Shown here: one piece after another, positions 52,501 to 64,000 of the stretch
How positions within the stretch are numbered: the first letter of the stretch is position 1
Layout: every line of letters begins with the position of its first letter
Assembly (NCBI RefSeq): GCF_022539315.1
Contig: NC_066317.1
Coordinates: 45,177,935-45,241,934 of the forward strand
Length of the DNA stretch: 64,000 nucleotides
DNA from: Serinus canaria
Taxonomy: Eukaryota > Chordata > Aves > Passeriformes > Fringillidae
Reading direction: 5' to 3'
Translations under genes and position numbers: made by a program
Notes under the pieces: generated by a model
What the model was told of the DNA's origin: nothing
The model's input: only the letters and a program-made list of their open reading frames with translations
The model's database searches: none

Positions 52501-55500
52501 TTGCTCCATAAGAGTTTATATGTTTTCAGACAATGTTTTACAGCATTAAATATTCAGAAAAAACAAACTGACAACTGAAAACTGTAGTTGTTATTTAATG
52601 AAATAAAGAAGTCTTCGATGGCATTTATTAACTCTGAATGGTAAAAGGACTTTAGGATCTGTATAGATCCATTCCAGCTGTAAGAATATTTAATATGAAC
52701 AGTCGTTCTCTTGAAAAATAGAAGTTTTCTCTAACAACAATGACTGTTGCTAAATGCCATATCCCATATGAGCAGAGGCAAACTAATGATTCATTCATAC
52801 TTCAAGCTGGACAAGTAGGGGCTGCTGTCCTGTTGATCAATGTAATGCTCCATCTCTTACTAGAGCACAAATTGGATGCCAGCCCAAGCCAACCTGTATT
52901 GTTATAATGAGTCAATATGCACTGTGGCAACTGTCCAGACCTCCCCTGGAGCCCTCTCATGCTAGGTGAAATCAGGGACATGACTTCACAGACCAGGCCT
53001 GTGACTACTACAGTCACAAGGCCTGATCTGCAGTGGTAATAACTGGGGCTTAAAATTTGCCAGCTCAGCAGCAAGGCAGCCTAACAGTGATCAGTTTGGG
53101 AGGATGGGTAAAATTTGTTAAGGTCATAAGCAAGTGCATGGATTTTGTGGTGTTCTTTTTCTCCCCCTGCCCCAACTCTCTTTTGAGAACCGCAGGGGAT
53201 AGAGACTGACAGTGATCCAGGAGTCTGAAATGCTCAGAGGGAGGGAAGGTCAAGTTCAATTATCTCTTATTTGATAAGCAGGGATTCAGTAGCCAGGATA
53301 TGGGGCCAGTGCAATGTGCCAGCATGTGTCTTGCACCCCAGGCTTGCTGCTAATGCTGCCCTGTCTGCCAGGATGTTTAATGCTGCTCTAGCCCATTTTT
53401 GGAGGCTAAGGCTTTCTATTCATTATCAGATTTATTAATAAAAGAAGAGCATTAGGTTTTACTTTTGAATTTGTTTTCTGGGTATTCAGGGATGTCACTA
53501 AACATTAAATTCACAGGAATCATGATACTTGTATCTTAAAATCTGCCTTCTGAGAAATACCATCTCAGAAATAATCGAGTTAAATAAGAGAAAAAATACT
53601 CAGAATAAAAGGTGTTTGTACTTCTTTTCAAAGATCAGTGTATTTTCAACACACTAGAACCCTGCACAAAGTTTAAGTTTTATAGCAGATATTTGAACAG
53701 AAATAAAAATGCTTTAAAAAGCTGTGTTGAGTGGAAAGGAAGACATTCAGTAAAACTAAAAGTAAATTTTGCAAGGGCAGGCAACAATAAGGTAGCTTAT
53801 CTTTTATAATTAACTTTTTACCCTCTGAGATCTACAGGTCGGTGTCTTGGGAATAGAGGCAAAGCATGGAATAGTGAAAATCCATTAAAATCAAAAAACA
53901 GTTGCCGAGTTACACTGATGTTCCACATTTTGAAAATATCTCCAGAAAGTTATTGCTTAAGCAAAAGCAACAAGATGGGTTGAAAATCCCAACAACCCCA
54001 TAATGTCTCAAAACCAAATCAAAGAAATTAATGTGTTAACTCTGGAAGCTGTTGAGATTGAACTTTCAGGGCATGAAGTAGCCACAAAGCCCTTTGAGAT
54101 TACCATCTTTTAGGTTAGACCCATTTTCAGTAGTAATTCCTACTGTGTTTACAAGTTAGTTAATCACTACTAGACAGCTTGAATGCAAAGGAGAACTAGG
54201 AGCTGGGGGAACTTGTAAGACAAATTTCTGGCTCACAGATTTTAAATGAGTAAGCAGGAAATGTAGAGAATGAGATCAGACTGCCCAGCTCACTACCTTA
54301 CTGGCTTGCTGGAATGGGAAGAGGAACAAACATCGGTAAAGATAAGAAATACTTGTAACTTAGCATTAAGTTGTTTGGTAGCATCTCTACCAACTTTAAT
54401 GCTACACTGATGTTTTAAAGCAAATAAAGAAAGACTTTTTAGAGGAATGTGATCCCTAAGCCTCAGAAATTACAGCCACATTAAAAAAAAAGAGAAGTAA
54501 AATAACATAGCAATACTCCTGTTACAAAGTGCTAGGAGGAAAATTACAGGCAATTTCAGTCCTAATGCAATTTTCTTTACTGCTCTGAAGGAATGCAGTA
54601 GGTTACCTGCATTAAAATGGCAGGCTTAGAAAGTGGTTCTCTTTTACAGGCTGCAACAGCCTCAAAGGCCTCCATGCCTTTGGACATGTCCACACAACAA
54701 AATGAAGGACATAAAATAGAGTGGAAATCCTCAGCAAGCTTTTATCTTGCTGCTACAGATAAAAATAGCGTCAAAAAACATAGCAGGTAGAAAGGGCTTT
54801 TCACACCAGCATGTGTCTGTAATATCTGCAGAGACTGCCCCAGGAGAGTTTATATTTGGTTTGCTGGTTTGTGCTCCAGACAGTCTGTGTCTGTCCATCA
54901 TGTTGTGTAGGCATGTTTTCTGTCTTACAGGCAGTAGATGCAAATGATAACTGTGCCTAATTAACAGAGCTCACCCTCACCCACTGAAATCTGAGCAGGC
55001 TACAGACAAAACTGAAGCACATGTAACATCAAACACTATCACAGGCTGTTAGCAGGGGGGTTGTTTTGCATATCACATCCATGTTAACTATGATACTAAG
55101 AGAACAGGTCTCTTAGAAAAGATCTGCAAGGATGGAAGTTTTCAGAACACAAAGACCCAAGGCTCCTGACTGGGTACTTTTTGTTAGATGTTTGGCAGCC
55201 TGTGTCTCTATGGGTGATTCAAACCACTTGAGGAATGACTGGAGACAAGATCAAAAATAATCAGTAAAACTCTGTCTTTAGACTGTCTCAAGTACAGCCC
55301 AGGAAGTTGTGGCCAGAAGGTCTGGTTAATATCTCCTGCCTATTGCTTAACTTATATTTAAACAATCATCATTAAGTCTTCTTTTTGCACTGGGGCAGGT
55401 GCTGCGCAAATAGGGCAAAGCAGGGAAGCCTACTCTAGGGGGGGAAATAAAGTTGATGCCACTAATTTGGGTTCACAGGCACCTAGGAAGGCTCTGAACA

Positions 55501-55847
55501 AGAAAGCAAGGCACAAATTGACACATCAGTAGCACCAGAGGAAGTAGCTTTCTGTGTTCATGCTTTGTCAGTCCAGTGGCTATCACCTGACAATTATACA
55601 AGATACAACCCAAGTTTATCTTTATCAAAATAACTAATTACAACACTGAATCATTACACTCCTTGCTCCTTCCCACGCCAGTAACAGAGTCATCTGCATC
55701 TTAATTCTGTTCAGGGTCTGTTTATACACATGGGTAGTTAGAGCCAGTTGGAAAAAAATGGGTTTTATTCCACTGGAAGACAAACCTTTTCCATCAAAAC
55801 CCTAACATACACACACCTTTTTCTGTTTCTGAGATAGAGCTTGTTGC

Positions 55848-55867
55848 AAAAAAAAAAAAAAAAAAAA
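55848..55867 (+). repeat. Poly-A run
   Basis: Twenty consecutive A residues. No flanking target-site duplication or upstream retrotransposed gene was recognised, so it is listed as simple sequence only. Confidence 0.9.
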
Positions 55868-58800
55868 TTAAATGTTGTTGTTAAACTGATCTCTTTCACT
55901 TTATCTAGTTGAAAATAATCTGTTCTGAAAACAACCTGATTTGCCAGTCAAGCTATGTATGCATTGACTGATGTTAGCAAAATTTCCCATCAAGCTGAGG
56001 AACACGAGAACAAGGAGTCTCCACTTGTCCCACTTTTTGCAGCCGTTTGCCATTGCATGTTCAGCCTGCAGTCATCTTGAGGCAGAAACAAACATACTAA
56101 ACTGTCCCAGACACCAGAGAGGTGCCAACTCAGAACCCCCTTATCTATGAGCCAAGATGCATCTCTGTGACTGTGACAGGCACATCTTTAAGTCAGGTCT
56201 GGGTAAGTCAGTATTTTCAGGAATGTGTCTTTATTAATGGCTTTCTATTGATAACCTCACTGGTGCACATTTTCCTGAAGCAGATAATGAAAAAGCACAC
56301 AGCCTTTCCAATGGAGAAAAAATCTTGTCCTTTCCTGTTAAATATCTGTAAAAGGGACTCAACAAGGTCACATAGTGCAACCCCACAACCCCCACCCCAG
56401 GCAGGAACAACTAAATTTAAACCATCTATCACAGGAACTGCTTACTATACTTTTATTGTCTGGTCACACATTCTTCTTAACCAACCTTAACCTCTCTCTT
56501 TCAGTTAAAAGAGGATGGATGATATTGTTCTTGCTCAGTAGACTTCCTGCTGTTTCTCTCTTTCAGTGTGTTGTTTTTGCTGGATGTTTTTCTAAGTCAA
56601 ATGCCCTTCCTAGGAATCCGGGCACCTTGTTGGATCTTAAACTGGTGTCAGAGTTCACTATTGACTAATGTGTGTAGACTAGGATTAATGCCATTCTTGT
56701 AAGAAAAGCAAATGTTTGCAGGAAAAGAATGGGAATGAATATATATTATTGCAGACATTGAGGTCTACATTGTGGAGACTGTATGTTTTCTGTTTCTTAT
56801 CTGATAATTTCCTTGATTTCCTGGGACAGATTCTCAGCTTAAATAAACAATTTCCAGTGGGATTGACCCATGTGCATTCATGCTAAGCAATAAAATGTCT
56901 CTTGGTCTCAACACACAGTATGCTTGTGCAGGCTGAAATGAGAATTCACAATATTTCTCTGTGGCTTCAGCTGCACTGTACTTTAAGGTTTCTACCAAAA
57001 AAACATATAAATCTGTGGGAAAACATAGATTTGTTTGCAATACAAGTTACCAAGAAAAGAGCAAAATTGTTTTTCTTTTTTTTTGATAGAGATTTTGATT
57101 GTAAGGTGCTGTGCTTCAAAAGCATGCTTTGGCCACAATGCTGTTCTCTGATGGAGCACAAGAAAGCACAGACCACAAGAAATCAGCTTTGGTAAATGAA
57201 TGTAGCATTAACACAGTTATCACATAATTATGTCCCTGCCATTCTATGCTAAAAGGGTGCAGAGTTGTGGAAAGCCCTGGAAGAGAAAGAGAATGAATAC
57301 AAAATCGCCATTTTCTTATATTTAAAGTGATGCAGAAGGAGGTAACAGTCTATCCATTTTCACTGTGCATTTTTTTTATTTTTCATGAGCAGGAAAAAGA
57401 AGGAAGTCTCCTGCCTGTTTTCTCCTCATATGTATTAAACTAATTATTCTGCCTTAACAAGGGGAACTCTGTTCTCATAATTTCCAAGTTTCATTCCAAA
57501 CCCTGCAGCTAATCATGACCACGGTCGCTGATAATGAGTAGTAAATTGTTATAGTCCTTAGAGCCTGATAGGTACATTCCAGTCTGCATCATGTAGCCCT
57601 GCTGCTCTATACATTATTGTTCACAGATGGTAGCTGTCAAACTCTGTCAACTTCATATACACATTCAGAGAGTTACATCCGCATTCCTGAAATTTATGAC
57701 TGCACAGTCCTCACCTTCTAAGGCCCTTAATTCAATAACATGTCACGTCCCTTCAGTCTCACCCTGCTTTAAAATACTTTCACCCACTTACAGGCCTTCA
57801 ATTTAGGGAAAAAAACCCCAAAACACGAACCCTACTGAGTTATTACAATGTAAATATTTTAGTAGAATGGGGTGGTAGTTAGGAGGGGGGCAGGGAGAAG
57901 CCTATCTGAGTTTAAACAGCTCCATTATTACATGAAGATTGATGATCAGGAGCTAATGGAGCATTTTCTTTAAAAGTTTATTTAACTACAGGGAAAGTGG
58001 ATATAGATATGTGTAACTATTGACTGCCACATCACTGAGGCTTTGGATAACAGTACATAATATAAAGAGATATTTGCCAGAGTTTCATTATCTGAAGGGT
58101 ATTATTTAGACTAACTTTGCCAAAGTTTAAACCCCACAAGCAAAATAAAAACAGGTATGAATAATTTCCATTTATTTTTAAAAGCACTTCTTTTTACATT
58201 ATTGACTATTTCATCTTGAAGATGGATGTCTGAGGATTCTGTCACTAACAATAATAATGAAAAAGGAGAAATTCCTTCCTTTGCCCAGACTAAGATAATG
58301 AAGTGCAAATTAATAATCAGGGCAAGTAAAACAAATAAATTGGAAGATATTTTTAAATTTTTTCTGACTAGCAATGCAAAGATGTAACTAGTAATTCAGA
58401 GACAACACTTGTTGATTGTACACCACCTTCTTCATCAAGCTCCTCTAGCCAAGCTCCTGGTGGCTTAGGGAAGGAAATACATGAAAACATCTTTCCAGAG
58501 CTTTTGCACTTTGAAACTCGCCTTGTCTCAAATTCATCTAAGACCATCTTCCAGAAAGGACTCAAGGAAAGGAAGTTGCAGTAGTGTCTGTAAACTGACA
58601 GCATCTCAGGGCTAGAAAGAATCAGCAAGGGCTCTGAGCTGGATCTGTCCTTGAACTTCCCATCTCTAAGCTACTCAAAAAGGCTGCAAGTTGTTGAAAC
58701 TGAGGGAAGTTGGATTTTATTAGGATGTGCACCTGACAAATATCAGATATTAAAATGATTGGTACATAGCTCATTCTGTCATGCTGTGTTCTGAAGTAAA

Positions 58801-59761
58801 GGCTTGGGTTTTTTTAATTTCACCTCTTCCACAAATGAAGGACACTAGCATTGCCCTGCTGACACCTGTGTGAGTGTGTCACACATGGCAGGAGGGCATC
58901 ACACACTGTGAGCAGCACACAGGTTCACCACTAACTCAACAGCCACACTGGCTCTGTAAGAATTTAAGGTAATCTCATGCTGTGAACAAACTGAACTGAG
59001 TTTTCCTCGTGCATGTCTTTCAGGCTAAAGTAAGTGAGTTTTTCCCATGAATAATGCAGTAGGATATATCTGGTCTTGTAGAAACACTTCAAATACACCC
59101 CCACACCCTTAGTAAGAGAACTATGAGTAATCTGGTAGGGGTTATTCTGAAATTGAGTTGCAATTCTTGTGTCTTCCCTCATTAACCTTTTAAAAAGAGC
59201 CCTAAGACTCTCACCAGCATCCCTGGTGGAAACTGGTGCCACCATAAATGCCATGTAGCACAGATGCTATGCCACATTTATGGCCATCTCCTCCAGTGCT
59301 GTATCACTAGGAGCCCATTGTTGCAGCAGTGCTGTATATGCCACATGGAGGGTCTGTAAGGCTGTAATTTACCCAGAGCTGCATGCCCTGAAATTGCAGC
59401 CATGGTGACCTTGAGACCATGTCACAGTGGGACTCCTTTGTAGGTTCCTCCACTCAAAAGTGCATCCTGCCAAGGTGGAGACACAGCCTAGGTCAGAGGA
59501 TGGCTCTTGAAAAATCTTGTAAATAACATTCTGAAAACTATATGCTCTGTTGTCTTCCTTCACCTTGGGTAAAAGGATAATAATTAAATAACTGCAAAAT
59601 CTGAATCAGATGATACTTCAAGTACTAACAACAAAGGTAAAAATGGATGGGGATTTCATTCAGGTTGTGATTTTAAATCTCAAAGTGTGATAGATCAGTG
59701 TGTCTAGGAATATAAGCAAAACAAAATATGTCCCTCACCTGCCCTCATTTCTCCCCTCATC

Positions 59762-59778
59762 AAAAAAAAAAAAAAAAA
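59762..59778 (+). repeat. Poly-A run
   Basis: Seventeen consecutive A residues following a C/T-rich stretch. No retrotransposed sequence is recognised upstream. Confidence 0.9.
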
Positions 59779-62087
59779 GCAGAAATGCATCCATACAATT
59801 AGTAAAACATTAACAAGGTGAGGCATGTTTTGGTAATCTTTGATTTCTGAGATTCCAGTCTGATTGCCTTGCTGCCATAACTGGGTAACTTTATCACAGA
59901 GAAGATAAATGGACTCAAGACTGCAAAACTACTCAGATATCTCAGTAAAAGTGGTTCCAAAAGAGGCTGCATTATCACAGGTCTGGACTTGAGTCAGGGA
60001 AACATCAATAGTAGGAAAGCACTTCAAGTTGCTGAGAGATATGGTCTATTCACAACAACACTGTCCCAGTGGCCTGTTGTTTGGAGAGCTGAAGCAGAAA
60101 GATATTTGAAAGCTTTTCAGTAAGAGCTTATCTGGTTTTCAGATATTAGAAGGGGGGGGAAGCAATTTATAGGCTGTGATTTTATAAAGGCTCTTATGCA
60201 CAGATTTTTGCCATGACAGTACAATGTCTCAGTCTGTTCTGCATATTTTCTAGCACTGCAGGGTGGAGAAGAAATGAGCATTACATGGCACACAACCTGC
60301 TAACAGAGCCCCACCATCCAAAAGCTGTAGAATCAGTCACCCAGGCCCATTCTAGCCCTTAGTGTCTTCTGATTTCTTGATAACAATTCAGCTAGAAGTA
60401 CATGGGATTTCTGAGAAAAATCACCTCAAGGATTAATCTGGTAGTCCTTTTAATATCTATCTTGATGAGCCAATTGTCTAAATGAAGGGAGCCATGGATG
60501 CCAATCACCCTTTTAGGTGCTGGTCTGTCACCTGTAACATTTGATGAAGATCCAGGCTATAACAGGGAGTGCGAAGAGTAGCAGGCCATAAGATAGGGAT
60601 TCAGACCCTCTGAATGCTATTGGCCAAACTATTGGCCTGTATGTTTCTACAGTGACCTGTATTTGGGTAGGAAGATATTTCTCTCTTCTTATTAAGTTTT
60701 ATTGCAATAGCTTACCAAATGCAGACTGCCTGAGCATGACAACTGTGTACAGCATTCAGCAAAATGTGGCTTTGATCCTAACTGATCATTTAAGTGTTAA
60801 TGTAGGACAAATACTTTCAATCCACTGTCAAAAGAAACTGCTAGAAAAATACATGACTTTTGAAAGAATGGTTATAATTGTTATTTACATTTAATAAGGG
60901 GGGAAACTATTCATTTGGTCCTATCTATGAGAAGAAATGCAGGTTATAGAGAAAAAAATCTAGTAATTCTAAGATTGTTTGGGTTTAGATTTGCAAACCT
61001 TTTCAATTGTTGCAGGATCTGAACCAAATCCAAGTTTGAAAGCCACTGAAATTTGCTCTTTTCAAAATACAAATCTAATCCTCTCTAACTCTATGCACTG
61101 CTTGATACAAAGAAAAAGTCAGCTTTTTTTCCTGTTTATATATCAGTTACAGCTTAGCTGAGGGTACAGTGGAACCACTGTACTGGTGACTTGCTGCTGA
61201 TCTACACCACATTCCTTCAGGTGCCAACTGGAGCAGCCTTATCAGGGAGATTTGTGCAGGTGCAGCAGGGAGCGTGCTGGTCTGGCAGCAGGCTAGAGAG
61301 CATTTTTCTGCTGAAACATCAGGGCCTAATTACACAGTATTGTTCACTGGGGAACACATACAACACAGGATTTCTGATCCAAAGTACACAAATAATAGCA
61401 AAAATCATTTTCTAAGGTTAACAAAAGTGATTTTGCAATACATGCTTTTGCTTCACCTTGACGATAGATTTAAACAGAAACATTCCTTTGTTGAATATTT
61501 AAACAAAAACATTTATTTGTTGAGTGAACCTATGTGAAAAATACACAGATGAATCAGTAAATAATAAAATAATTTACACTAGCTTGTAAATAGTGCACTA
61601 GGTACACGGGGTTTTTAAAATTTATGTGGCTCCATATTACTCGGCTTATTTTCTAAGTGTTTTTTACCTTGAGAAGCTGGATTGTGGATTTCCCAGGCTC
61701 ACCTAGTGGAGAGGAGAAGTGACAGTGAGTAGCAGGAAGAAGACATCTCAGAGGCACAAAACTGACATTTTGGAGGGAAAATAATTTAACCCAACCTGCT
61801 GTTCACCTTCCCTTCTCTGCTGCAGGCTTGCTAAAGAAGATGTAAATGGAGGTGAAGTATCACATTAAAGGGCTAGAATTGGGGAAGGGAACCTGGAGAC
61901 AACTCCGGGCAGGGAGTTTGGGGGGCCCAGGAAGGTGCTTGCCAGCTAAGGAGAAGCTATACAGTGAATTTGTTTCATGTGAAGAGGTGCAAGAAACTTG
62001 TTTCCTTTTCATGAACAATGTTTTAGATGTGAATTAGAGTAATTACATCAGCAGCAGTTGCCAAAACCACTCCCTCTTCTAGGTAAG

Positions 62088-62350
62088 TGTCCTGGTTTCA
62101 GCTGAGATGTAATTAATTTTCTTCTCAGTAGCTGCTACAGGGCTGTGTTTTGAATTCTGTACAAAAACAATCTTGATGACACACTGATATTTAGTTGCTT
62201 AGTAGAGCACACTCCATTTCAAGGACTTTCCAGTTTCCCATGCTTTGCCAGTGAGCACGTGGACGAGAAGCTGTGATGGAGTACATCCAGGACAGACCCA
62301 AATTGGCCAAAGGGATATTCTGTATAAAACATTATGCTCAGTATGTAATC
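62088..62350 (+). mobile_element. Endogenous retrovirus 5' LTR
   Basis: It starts TGTCCTGGTTTCAGCTGAGA, the typical start of a common avian LTR family, followed by a cagtagctgctacagggctg block and a gtgagcacgtggacgagaag block. The U3-like part includes aattggccaaagggatattc just before a TATA box. The 3' boundary is estimated. Confidence 0.8.
62323..62328 (+). promoter_or_regulatory. LTR TATA box
   Basis: TATAAA lies 236 nt into the LTR, in the position expected for the retroviral U3 promoter, after the ccaaagggatattc segment. It is intact, but there is no evidence that it is active. Confidence 0.5.
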
Positions 62351-62789
62351 TGGTAAGGGAAAAACAGTATGCCTTGTTTAATCATGGGTCTTGCTTTAGG
62401 AATGCATCCCAGGTGGAAGAAAACTGTATGAAATCCATTATGACAAGGAGTGGAAACTGCTGAAGGACAAGGTAAGTCAGCTTGCAGAGGTGAAACCCAT
62501 CCAGGTGCGTTCAGATATCACTGAACAAGAAAAATGGCCAATACTTCACCTCTGTACTGAGGTGGTGGTGGCAGCAATAGAAGCAGCATAACTGACAGTG
62601 CAGAGGTAAAGCCATCTGGGCTAGATGGACAATTTGATTGTGAAGGTACATCATGTAGATAGATGCTCCTGTACCCAAGGGTCAGATCACTGAAGAACAG
62701 GAGAATAACCAACAGGTGGATCAGGTTCTAAGACTGAATTGGCTCAGGTAGATTTGCACTGGCATCATAAGAGTGAATGGTTTTAGCTC

Positions 62790-63561
62790 AATGGGTCCAT
62801 GACACCCCGGGCCATCGAGAGATGCAACATATAAATGCATGACCAATGGGTGCACTTAACCAAGGACAGTGTCACACAGATTATCTATGAATGTGAAACA
62901 CGCACTGCCATTAAGAAAGTCGAGTGATTAAAGTCTCTCCGGTAAGGAGGATGATGGCTGAAATATAAATTTGGGGAGGCCTGGCAGAGTGACTAAATTA
63001 CACTCCCACAAAGCCACCAAGGCAAGCACCATGTGCTTATAATGGTAGAGGAAGCCACTGAATGGCTGGAAATATATCCTGTGTCACATGCTACTTCTTG
63101 GAATACTCTCCTGGGCCTTGAAAGGCAAGCCTTAAGGAGACAGGCTAGCACAAAGAGAATTGTCAGACACTGGGACTCATTTCTGAAACATTTGAGACAC
63201 TTGGGCCAAAGTGTACAGCACTGAGTGGGTATATCACATTCCCTACCATGAACCAGCCTTTAGGAAGACTGAAGAATACAATGGACTGTTAAACACTACA
63301 CTGAGAGCTGTGGGTGGTGGAACCTTCAAACACTGGGATACACATTTAGCAAAGGCCACCTCCTTAGTCAACACTAGGGCATCTGTCAATCAGGCTGGCC
63401 CTGCTCAAACAAGACTGTTATGTACTGTAGAAAGGGATAGAATTCCTGCAGTGCACATTAAAAATATGCTGAGTAAAACAGTCTGGGTTATTTCTGCCTT
63501 AGACAAAGGGAAACCTGTCCATGGAATTGCCTCTGTTCAAGGACCTGTGTGCACTTGGTGA
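62790..63561 (+). pseudogene. Retroviral pol integrase pseudogene
   Basis: Several integrase parts can be placed. An H-x4-H zinc-ligand pair is encoded at 62798-62815. The matching cysteine pair near 62892-62903 is damaged (Cys-x-x-Arg), in another frame. In-frame stops follow at 62925 (TGA) and 62994 (TAA). The TAA lies directly after an Asp codon (62991) in the position expected for the first catalytic acid. The core continues open at 63033-63224; the block expected to carry the second catalytic Asp is mutated. The frame then shifts near 63195-63225 and the rest continues at 63211-63561, with a Glu pair near 63271 in the position of the third catalytic residue. The C-terminal DNA-binding part seems included. 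It is non-functional. Confidence 0.85.
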
Positions 63562-64000
63562 GTAATGCAGGAGGATGGAGCACTCCAGTACGTGCCTCAA
63601 GGGGGATTTGATTCTGGGCAATAATGATCAGTTAATTAAAATGTATGATGTTATTTGCTGTACGATGTGGCACATTATCATTTCCACGGCGGATTTATGC
63701 CTATCAACACATTAGGTGCCTGTATCCATCACTCCAGATTTGAGGCTAAGGATCTGACTTGCTTTTGATCATCATGTTTATAAAGAATGAACTTTAATAA
63801 AACTGGGCAAGTGTGGCAGTGACAGAATCAGAACTGGCTTTAACATGCAACAGTCCAAAATGTCATACCACAGACTCCTATGATGGAAGGAGCTCCAGGT
63901 CACAAACTAAATGAACTCAGCAGATTTTATAGACATTGTCAACAGACCAGGAGAGTGATAGTTGCATATACCTCTATCAAAAGACAGGATAGTTAATGGT
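63562..64000 (+). other. Retroviral remnant downstream of integrase, unclassified
   Basis: The stretch follows the integrase remnant without an obvious boundary and includes an ataatgatcagttaattaaa block and an aataaa-like motif near 63798. No envelope domain or LTR start is recognised before the window ends. It is probably the decayed continuation of the provirus. Confidence 0.4.

Larger units (their letters stand above)
39341..62087. other. Intergenic region right of RASL11B, no established gene recognised
   Basis: About 22.7 kb with no recognised protein domain. By vertebrate synteny USP46 is expected further right, but its conserved exons are not seen here. Contents: the CCTTG array, a poly-G run, an LTR fragment near 41.2 kb, a 34-bp-period duplication (43660-43719), GC-richer patches (46090-46280, 49560-50260), poly-A runs (55848-55867 and 59762-59778), an 18-bp palindrome (46548-46565) and three exon-like segments of low confidence (42183-42302, 50798-50905, 54650-54786). 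The longest frame, minus strand 46631-47191 (186 codons), is of a length expected by chance in a window this size. Confidence 0.6.
62088..64000 (+). mobile_element. Decayed endogenous retrovirus (5' LTR plus pol integrase remnant), runs off the right edge
   Basis: An avian-type LTR (from 62088) is followed only about 450 bp later by a retroviral integrase region (about 62790-63600) in the same orientation. Gag, protease, reverse transcriptase and RNase H are therefore largely deleted, or compressed into the unrecognised 62350-62790 stretch. The integrase is broken by several stops and at least two frame changes. No envelope-like sequence is recognised in 63600-64000, and the 3' LTR, if any, lies outside the window. 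The element cannot encode functional retroviral proteins. Its class within avian retroviruses is not settled here. Confidence 0.85.

Noticed and set aside
53838..53890. Short open stretch after TCTACAG at 53838, considered as a terminal exon
   Set aside because: Only about 16 codons before a stop, with a second frame also open. Not distinguishable from chance.
61191..61415. Open segment after a CCTTCAG acceptor-like site near 61220
   Set aside because: No donor-like site closes it, and the product resembles nothing known. It was too weak to join to the other exon-like segments.
39341..62087. Search for USP46 exons expected from synteny
   Set aside because: None of the highly conserved USP46 peptide blocks was seen in the open frames or by reading the sequence, so the gene is presumed to lie beyond the window.
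1..64000. CRISPR arrays, bacterial operons, tRNA or rRNA genes
   Set aside because: No spaced identical repeats, ribosome-binding-site/ORF trains or recognisable RNA gene structures. The DNA is plainly vertebrate nuclear.

Overview
The window is vertebrate nuclear DNA, almost certainly from a bird and probably a neoavian. It has AT-rich introns and intergenic DNA, one sharp CpG island, short exons with GT/AG borders, CR1 retrotransposon fragments, and long terminal repeats and retroviral pol remnants of kinds common in bird genomes. No bacterial-type operons, CRISPR arrays or phage genes are visible. The species cannot be named from the sequence alone.

Two protein-coding genes are supported, converging tail to tail. 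The left half (1 to about 32.4 kb, plus strand) is the 3' end of SCFD2, a Sec1/Munc18-like protein of vesicle trafficking. Its last four coding exons lie at 18922-19067, 22587-22721, 27966-28085 and 32056-32148; the 5' exons are outside the window, so 1-18921 reads as intron. On the minus strand, 39110 down to 36327, is the complete four-exon coding region of RASL11B, an atypical Ras-like GTPase (predicted 241 aa), with its first two exons and promoter in a CpG island. The SCFD2/RASL11B convergent pair matches vertebrate synteny (human 4q12). USP46 would be expected next on the right, but no USP46 exon is visible.

From about 39.4 to 62.1 kb no established gene is recognised. The stretch holds simple repeats (a long CCTTG pentamer array beside the CpG island), an old LTR fragment near 41.2 kb, scattered exon-like open segments of unproven status and possible conserved non-coding sequence. 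From about 62.1 kb to the right edge is a decayed endogenous retrovirus: a 5' LTR with a TATA box followed closely by a stop-ridden, frameshifted integrase region. Gag, protease and most of pol are missing between them.

I found no convincing undescribed biological system. The observations most worth checking are a GC-AG intron in SCFD2 fixed by reading frame, a four-copy 12-bp tandem repeat just upstream of the RASL11B start codon, the pentamer microsatellite, and three frame-compatible exon-like segments in the RASL11B-side intergenic region.
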